DNA from: JACRGC01 sp041305345
Lineage (GTDB): Archaea; Micrarchaeota; Micrarchaeia; Norongarragalinales; SBBD01
Assembly: GCA_041305345.1 (NCBI GenBank)
Contig: JBFYLP010000005.1
Coordinates: 186,001-250,000 of the forward strand
DNA: 64,000 bases
Reading direction: 5' to 3'
Below, piece after piece: positions 59,683 through 64,000 of this stretch. A program made the translations under genes and the position numbers. How positions within the stretch are numbered: position 1 is the stretch's first letter; each line of letters starts with the position of its first letter. Under the pieces are notes generated by a model, which saw nothing but the letters and a program-made list of their open reading frames with translations, was not told the origin of the DNA and ran no database searches.

Positions 59683-60507
59683 TTATTTGACGAGCTCCCG
59701 ATCTTCCAGCATTTTTTCATTCAGCCTTCCGCTCTTGAAACCCCTCAAATCGAGCTCGACAAATTCGAACCCCAAATGATTGAAATACGAGGTAAGTTCA
59801 TCGCAATTTTCAGTGAGAATGGCAAATTCCCCCCGGTCAACCTCAATTCTTGCCAGTTTCTCCAAATACCTGACGCGCAAATTCCCCTGCACCCCCAGAT
59901 TCCTGATGAATTGCTCGGCTTTTTCGACTTTCCTAAGGCCATCTGGCGTGATTTTGGTGCCGTAAGGGAAGCGCGACGAGAGGCAGGGCGAGGAGGGCTT
60001 GTTCCAATTGGGCAAATCGAGCTGCCTTGCAATGATGCGGACATCGTCCTTTGTGATTCCGGCCTCCCTTAGAGGGGAGATGACCTTATGCTCGCTTGCT
60101 GCCTTCATTCCTGGCCGAAAATCGTAAGCATCATTTGCATTTGCGCCGTCCAGGATGAAATCAAAACCCCTATCAGCTGCGATTTTCCTAAGATCCGAGT
60201 ATAATTCCGTCTTGCAGAAATAGCACCTGTTGATGGGGTTGTTCGCGTAATTCGGGTCGTTCATTTCTTGGGTGAATATTATTTCGTGCTTGGCGCCGAT
60301 AAGCGAGGCAATTGATTTGGCCTCCTCCAATTCGCTTCCGGGCATGGCGGGCGAGGAAGCAGTGATCGCAAGCGCATTTTCCCCTAGCTCCTCCACGGCG
60401 ATTTTAAGCACAACCGAACTGTCAACACCGCCAGAGAAGGCAATAACGGCACGGCGAAGCTGGTTGATCCGGCCCCTAATTAGCTGTATTTTTTTTTCCG
60501 TTTCCAT
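59683..60507 (-). CDS. larE: LarE, sulfur insertase for nickel-pincer cofactor, probable Fe-S type
   Basis: 274 aa. PP-loop SGGVDSS (25-31) binds ATP for adenylation. Three cysteines, Cys95 and Cys98 (NRCYFCK) and Cys175 (SPCLSSRFP), match the LarE subclass that holds a [4Fe-4S] cluster and inserts sulfur catalytically, in contrast to the one-Cys sacrificial LarE of Lactiplantibacillus. First gene of the lar-lpl operon; TATA-like CTTAAATATG near 60628. LarA itself is not in the window. Confidence 0.93.
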   Translation of the reverse strand: METEKKIQLIRGRINQLRRAVIAFSGGVDSSVVLKIAVEELGENALAITASSPAMPGSELEEAKSIASLIGAKHEIIFTQEMNDPNYANNPINRCYFCKTELYSDLRKIAADRGFDFILDGANANDAYDFRPGMKAASEHKVISPLREAGITKDDVRIIARQLDLPNWNKPSSPCLSSRFPYGTKITPDGLRKVEKAEQFIRNLGVQGNLRVRYLEKLARIEVDRGEFAILTENCDELTSYFNHLGFEFVELDLRGFKSGRLNEKMLEDRELVK

Positions 60508-60651
60508 ATGCCATTCCCAAGGATTACGCCGGAAGGTTACAAAAAGGTTGCGTTTGTTTTTTTGCGAAGGGATGCGGGAAGGGCAGGCATCAAAGGTTTT
60601 TACCCATTTACGCGTAATTATTTCATATTTAAGAGCTAAACCTTAGCGAAA

Positions 60652-60686
60652 AGTATATATACTAGTTGTCGAAGAATTTATATAAC
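60652..60686 (+). promoter_or_regulatory. Two TATA-like boxes before gar1
   Basis: A self-complementary AGTATATATACT (60652-60663) and AATTTATATAAC (60675-60686) lie 60-95 bp before the gar1 ATG, so a leader of about 40 nt is expected. The gap 60508-60747 otherwise shows no gene. Confidence 0.4.
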
Positions 60687-60747
60687 TAACTGATGTTTGC
60701 GGGACAGAATAGGGTTACTCGGATTCATCCAAGAGAGCTGGATATTT

Positions 60748-60960
60748 ATGAGGTTCAAGGCACTGCACGTAGCACCGAGCGGCAACCTCGTGCTCGAATC
60801 GGTCGACCGCAGGCCGGTTGCGAACAAGCTGCAGCTGTATTATGGGGGAAAGAGGATAGGCGAGGTTTTCGATACCATAGGCGGGGTTGGGAAGCCGTAT
60901 TACCTGGCAAGGGTTAAGGATGCGGAAAAATACGTGGGGAAGGAGCTTGAAGGCGCGTGA
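60748..60960 (+). CDS. gar1: H/ACA ribonucleoprotein protein Gar1
   Basis: 70 aa from ATG at 60748. The archaeal Gar1 core is intact: MRFKALHVAPSGNLVLES, then KLQLYYGGKRIGEVFDTIGGVGKPYYLARV. It binds Cbf5 in the pseudouridylation complex and rRNA-processing RNP. It precedes tfb, a conserved archaeal gene pair. Confidence 0.9.
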   Translation: MRFKALHVAPSGNLVLESVDRRPVANKLQLYYGGKRIGEVFDTIGGVGKPYYLARVKDAEKYVGKELEGA

Positions 60961-61035
60961 AAGAAGAATTTGACTTGGGAATGTTTGCAAAACCTGAAGG
61001 GGTTTTGATTGAACTTTTCCTTACAGGTGAGAAAT

Positions 61036-61935
61036 ATGGAATGTCCGGAATGCAAGAGCACGAAAATGAGGAAGGATCCTGGAAGGGGGGAATTGGTTTG
61101 CGCTAATTGCGGGCTTGTGATAGAGGAATCGCTCATGCACGAGGGCCCCGAATGGAGGGCTTTTGATGCGGAGCAGCGGGCAAGCAGGGCAAGGACCGGC
61201 GCGCCTTTGAAGTACATGTCCCCAAATAAGGGCCTTGTGACTGAAATCGACCAGTACAATAGGGACATCAGGGGCGGCAAGATATTGCCTTCGCAGCAAG
61301 CGCAGCTTTACAGGATGAGGAAGTGGCACAAGAGGGCATCAATTAGCAATTCCATTGAGAGGAACCTTGCGATTGCACTCACGGAGATGAACAGGGTCGC
61401 GGCGCATTTGGGGTTGGAAGAAAGCATACGCGAAAGTTCTGCACTTCTATACAGAAAATGTGTGGAAAAAGGACTGATACGTGGTCGCCAAATCGAATCG
61501 GTCGTGTCAGCGGTCATATACGCCATTTGCAGGCAATATGGGATCCCAAGGACATTGGATGAGATCGCCGTAATTGCGGAAATCCCAAAAAAGGAGATCG
61601 GCAGAACGTACAGATTGATTACCCAGGAGCTGGAGCTCAAAGTGCCCCTCACGAACCCAAGATTCTATATTAGCAGGTTTGTGACCGCCCTTAGATTAAG
61701 TGGTGAGACGCAGCAGAAGGCCAATGAAATCCTCAATCAGGCACTGAAGAAGGGCCTGATTTCCGGAAGGGGGCCGATGGGCGTCGCTGCAGCTGCGGTA
61801 TATATCGCCTCGGTTTCAACTGGGGAGCGCAGGACCCAAAAGGAGGTTGCGGATGTCGCGGGCGTTACGGAGGTTACGATACGAAACAGGTACCGCGAAC
61901 TGAAGAAGGCGCTTGGGCTCGACATTGCAATTTAG
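61036..61935 (+). CDS. tfb: Transcription initiation factor B
   Basis: 299 aa from ATG at 61036, with a CAGGTGAG site. The N-terminal zinc ribbon has CPEC and CANC; the B-reader region includes ARTGAPLKYMSPNKGL. Two cyclin-like repeats follow (about residues 100-190 and 200-299), the second ending KEVADVAGVTEVTIRNRYREL, the BRE-contacting helix-turn-helix. It recruits RNA polymerase with TBP. Confirms archaeal origin. Confidence 0.96.
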   Translation: MECPECKSTKMRKDPGRGELVCANCGLVIEESLMHEGPEWRAFDAEQRASRARTGAPLKYMSPNKGLVTEIDQYNRDIRGGKILPSQQAQLYRMRKWHKRASISNSIERNLAIALTEMNRVAAHLGLEESIRESSALLYRKCVEKGLIRGRQIESVVSAVIYAICRQYGIPRTLDEIAVIAEIPKKEIGRTYRLITQELELKVPLTNPRFYISRFVTALRLSGETQQKANEILNQALKKGLISGRGPMGVAAAAVYIASVSTGERRTQKEVADVAGVTEVTIRNRYRELKKALGLDIAI

Positions 61936-61941
61936 ATTTTT

Positions 61942-62433
61942 TTATTTTTTCCCTTTTTTTATTGATTTCTCAAGGGCACGTATCGACACATCTATCGGGT
62001 ATGTCCTTGCCAAACCGCCATTCAGCCATCTTTGTAAAAGCCCCCTTCCGGTCCTTGCCAAGTACTTTCTGCCCTCGCCGAAAAATTTCTCCGGGGCGTA
62101 CTTCACGGATACCGAGCCCGCCCTCCTTCGGAAATCCCTAGATGCCAGCAGTTCGAGGTTCCTTGCGATATGCTTGCCTTTGGGAGCCTCCGGCTTCTTC
62201 AGGTTAATGAACGGGTATACGTTCGCAACATAAACATTTGATCCTGGTTGGCGCGAGAACCAGATGTATCCGCAATGTAGGGATTCCCTGCCGTTTAGTA
62301 CCGCACTTGCTAAGGAGTGTTGGAAAAAAAGGCCGCTGGAGGGTTTTAATTCCGCAATTACCCGATAGGAATGGCGACCCTCAAGATGGCCGTGCTCCAA
62401 TCTGAAGCCTGCAGCCTTGCCTTCCTTTTCCAT
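61942..62433 (-). CDS. Hypothetical protein
   Basis: 163 aa from ATG at 62433, with a TTTAATATTTATC box about 32 bp upstream. Basic, no membrane segment. RHSYRVIAELKPSSGLFFQHSLASAVLNG is the best-structured stretch. It ends 7 nt from the convergent tfb stop. No family recognised. Confidence 0.6.
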   Translation of the reverse strand: MEKEGKAAGFRLEHGHLEGRHSYRVIAELKPSSGLFFQHSLASAVLNGRESLHCGYIWFSRQPGSNVYVANVYPFINLKKPEAPKGKHIARNLELLASRDFRRRAGSVSVKYAPEKFFGEGRKYLARTGRGLLQRWLNGGLARTYPIDVSIRALEKSIKKGKK

Positions 62434-62498
62434 TTTTATCGAACAAAATTGGGATCGCGGATAAATATTAAACCCCAAGGCATATTCATTGGGGGCTT

Positions 62499-63050
62499 AT
62501 GAATCTCGAAACCGAAGTCAAGGTCAGGGCGAAGGATCCGCAGGGGATGAGGAGGAGGCTAAGGGAAGCCGGAGCTGTGCACACGAGGACAGCTAGGCAG
62601 CACGATGGAATCTACGATTTCCAGGATGGGAAATTGAAGAAGCGGGGCGAAGTTTTGCGCCTGCGCGTATTCGAGCCGGTATGGCCGGATGGAAAGAAGA
62701 AAGCGATATTGACTTTCAAGGGAAAGAAGAGGGAGAAAGGGATTGTAAAAGTGAGGGAAGAGACGGAATTCGAAACGGATGATATCGGCGGCGCCTTGCT
62801 AGCCTTGCAGGAGATGGGCCTTGTTAGGAAATTGGAGTACCTAAAAGTGACGGAATTCTACAAGCTTGGGAAGATCAAAATCACTCTGGATCATTTCCCG
62901 CATTTCCATGAACTTGGGTATTTCATCGAGCTGGAGGCAAATAAGCGGGATATTGAAATCGGAATGAAAAAGCTGAAATTTGGCGCTAAGGATGTAGTTC
63001 ACGAAACCTATCCGGAAATCGTTTCGCAAGCTTTGCGTCGAAATACCTAA
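62499..63050 (+). CDS. CYTH-domain protein (class IV adenylate cyclase/thiamine-triphosphatase type)
   Basis: 183 aa. The ExExK signature is LETEVKVRA at residues 3-11; further charged strands with KAILTFKGKKREKG and the C-terminal GYFIELEANK complete the tunnel fold. Archaeal CYTH proteins hydrolyse triphosphates or form cAMP; which is unclear here. Its last 65 nt overlap the convergent hypothetical gene. Confidence 0.87.
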   Translation: MNLETEVKVRAKDPQGMRRRLREAGAVHTRTARQHDGIYDFQDGKLKKRGEVLRLRVFEPVWPDGKKKAILTFKGKKREKGIVKVREETEFETDDIGGALLALQEMGLVRKLEYLKVTEFYKLGKIKITLDHFPHFHELGYFIELEANKRDIEIGMKKLKFGAKDVVHETYPEIVSQALRRNT

Positions 63051-63573
63051 GGAATGCCTCTGTGGCCGGATTTCGCGTATTTTGGCAGTATTTCCGGATC
63101 GCCAGGAGTTCGTCCTCGATCCGCATTTGGCTCGGCGACTTGTTGGCTGCCTCCCTGCCAGTGCGTTCAAGCATGCGCTCCCTTTCGGAGTTGGGCGCAT
63201 GGTTGTGCTGCATCATATGGTCTTTTCCGCCGTTTTTGAATTGGAGGTAGTAATGGGCAAGAGCGAGGCCCTCGAGAACGGTGCCAAGGGATTTTCGTTC
63301 TATGCCGGTCCGGTATGCGGACGGGATTTCTTCGTAAGGGTAGAGTTCAATCGAGGTGGTTTTATACCGTGCTATTTGTATTTGCCCTATCCGCCTGGAA
63401 GCAAATTCCCTCAATTGTTCATAGCCCTCCTTTGAAGAGTACGGAACGAACAGCAGCCGGTCGGATTTTTTGACAGGATTTCTTGAAACGACAATATCGT
63501 ATCTGTATAAATACGAAAATACCGGTGAGCGGTTGTATTTCAGGAGCAAGCCCAGTTTCTCACGCCGCGCCAT
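62986..63573 (-). CDS. Hypothetical basic protein, convergent with CYTH gene
   Basis: 195 aa, rich in Arg, Lys, Tyr and Glu, no membrane segment or named domain. SRNPVKKSDRLLFVPYSS and IARYKTTSIELYPYEEIPSAYRTG look like a mixed alpha/beta unit; the C-terminal third is helical. The 3' end overlaps that of the CYTH gene by 65 nt, an uncommonly long overlap that makes the exact stop region worth checking. It lies next to the NAD kinase gene on the same strand. Confidence 0.55.
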   Translation of the reverse strand: MARREKLGLLLKYNRSPVFSYLYRYDIVVSRNPVKKSDRLLFVPYSSKEGYEQLREFASRRIGQIQIARYKTTSIELYPYEEIPSAYRTGIERKSLGTVLEGLALAHYYLQFKNGGKDHMMQHNHAPNSERERMLERTGREAANKSPSQMRIEDELLAIRKYCQNTRNPATEAFLRYFDAKLAKRFPDRFRELHP

Positions 63574-63588
63574 AACCGCATCAGCCTA

Positions 63589-64000
63589 TCAAAGCCCGCA
63601 TTTCTTCTTCACTTTCTCCCAAACGTTCTCCTCGTAGACGCGAATGAACTTCCCATAAACCCTGCTCCGGTATATCTGGAGGGATTGCACCTCCTCATCT
63701 AGCTGTCCGTCAACGGACATCATTATCTCCCGATCAAGGGGTTCGATGTGGAAATGCTGTTCCGGGGGGAAAACGATCGGATGGTTCAGGGGCGAAAGGG
63801 GGCAGATGGGCGTTAGCAGGATGCTCTCAACAGTCGGAAGAATTATCGGGCCGCCCGCTGATAGCGAATAGGCAGTCGAGCCCGTGGGAGTAGCCAGCAA
63901 CACACCGTTAGCCGAAAAGGTGTCCTTCAAATTGTCGGAGACAACGCGTAAATTCACGAGGCGCGAGACGTTCTTTGCGTGCACTGCAATCTCGTTTAGC
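63589..64000 (-). CDS. nadK: NAD kinase, C-terminal part (N-terminus beyond window)
   Basis: The frame is open to the window edge; 136 residues are visible, LNEIAVHAKNVSRLVNL at the edge followed by LLATPTGSTAYSLSAGGPI, the conserved substrate-binding motif, and a C-terminal beta-sandwich (HPIVFPPEQHFHIEPLDRE, MMSVDGQ). It phosphorylates NAD+ to NADP+. The GGDG catalytic motif would be in the missing N-terminal part. Confidence 0.9.
   Translation of the reverse strand, partial: LNEIAVHAKNVSRLVNLRVVSDNLKDTFSANGVLLATPTGSTAYSLSAGGPIILPTVESILLTPICPLSPLNHPIVFPPEQHFHIEPLDREIMMSVDGQLDEEVQSLQIYRSRVYGKFIRVYEENVWEKVKKKCGL

Noticed and set aside
1..64000. CRISPR array, rRNA, tRNA, insertion sequence or integrase
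   Set aside because: No regularly spaced repeats, no RNA gene signatures, no transposase or tyrosine/serine recombinase motifs were seen.

Overview
The window is archaeal. It encodes transcription factor B beside the H/ACA RNP protein Gar1, a geranylgeranyl reductase-family enzyme of ether-lipid metabolism, an asparagine synthetase related to AspRS/AsnRS, a split LplA/LplB lipoate ligase, a bat-type HTH regulator and two surface proteins with class III (archaeal pilin-type) signal peptides. Many genes have a TATA-like box 25-30 bp before the ATG, which implies leaderless transcripts; others have GAGGTG/GGTGAT Shine-Dalgarno sites. Genes are tightly packed, with many 4-nt ATGA overlaps. A small-genome, DPANN-like archaeon is plausible, but no rRNA or tRNA is present to place it. 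MsrA, superoxide dismutase, peroxiredoxin, a ferritin-like protein and a pyruvate dehydrogenase (PDH) complex suggest an oxygen-exposed or aerotolerant life.

Layout. 1-3.4 kb: a large secreted beta-helix protein that runs off the left edge. 3.4-7.6 kb: msrA, a sugar-nucleotide epimerase, a PD40 lipoprotein, a ferritin-like protein, and a DUF2178/XRE pair with an operator array. 7.6-10.6 kb: the AmmeMemoRadiSam trio with a nitroreductase. 10.6-19.5 kb: a histidine phosphatase, a histidine kinase, a Zot-like ATPase facing two tiny membrane proteins, a DEAD-box helicase, an AlkD-like gene broken by an in-frame TGA, a membrane protein with an HEFGH motif, a PEP-utilizing-domain protein and a bat-type regulator. 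19.5-27.1 kb: an HNH protein, asparagine synthetase divergent from an AsnC-like regulator, an MFS exporter, a duplicated ThyX-like protein, an AT-rich nuclease-like gene and small proteins. 27.4-35.9 kb: lipoproteins, the reductase, an isochorismatase-fold protein and two pilin-anchored adhesin-like proteins. 35.9-39.7 kb: a DUF255 protein, HIT, peroxiredoxin, O-methyltransferase and SOD.

39.7-45.3 kb is a hxlR-sufC-sufB-sufD-sufS-sufU operon for Fe-S cluster assembly. 45.4-47.5 kb holds a zinc ribbon and three adjacent paralogous membrane proteins with a shared Cys-rich tail. 47.6-54.4 kb is lipA-pdhA-pdhB-[MNT-HEPN]-pdhC-lpd: the PDH operon is interrupted by a toxin-antitoxin-like pair with its own promoter and a triple operator. 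On the other strand, 55.0-60.5 kb carries larE, larB, larC1, larC2 (nickel-pincer cofactor) together with lplB and lplA. The right end has gar1, tfb, a CYTH protein, two hypothetical genes and a partial NAD kinase.

Fe-S assembly, lipoyl synthase, lipoate ligase and PDH form a coherent metabolic block, because LipA needs Fe-S clusters and lipoyl groups arm the E2 subunit. The most unusual signals are the inverted-repeat family GTTY-N9-GAAC (three copies over the MNT-HEPN promoter, two more after sufU), the TA-like pair inside the PDH operon, the in-frame TGA in the AlkD-like gene, and the trio of unknown membrane paralogues.
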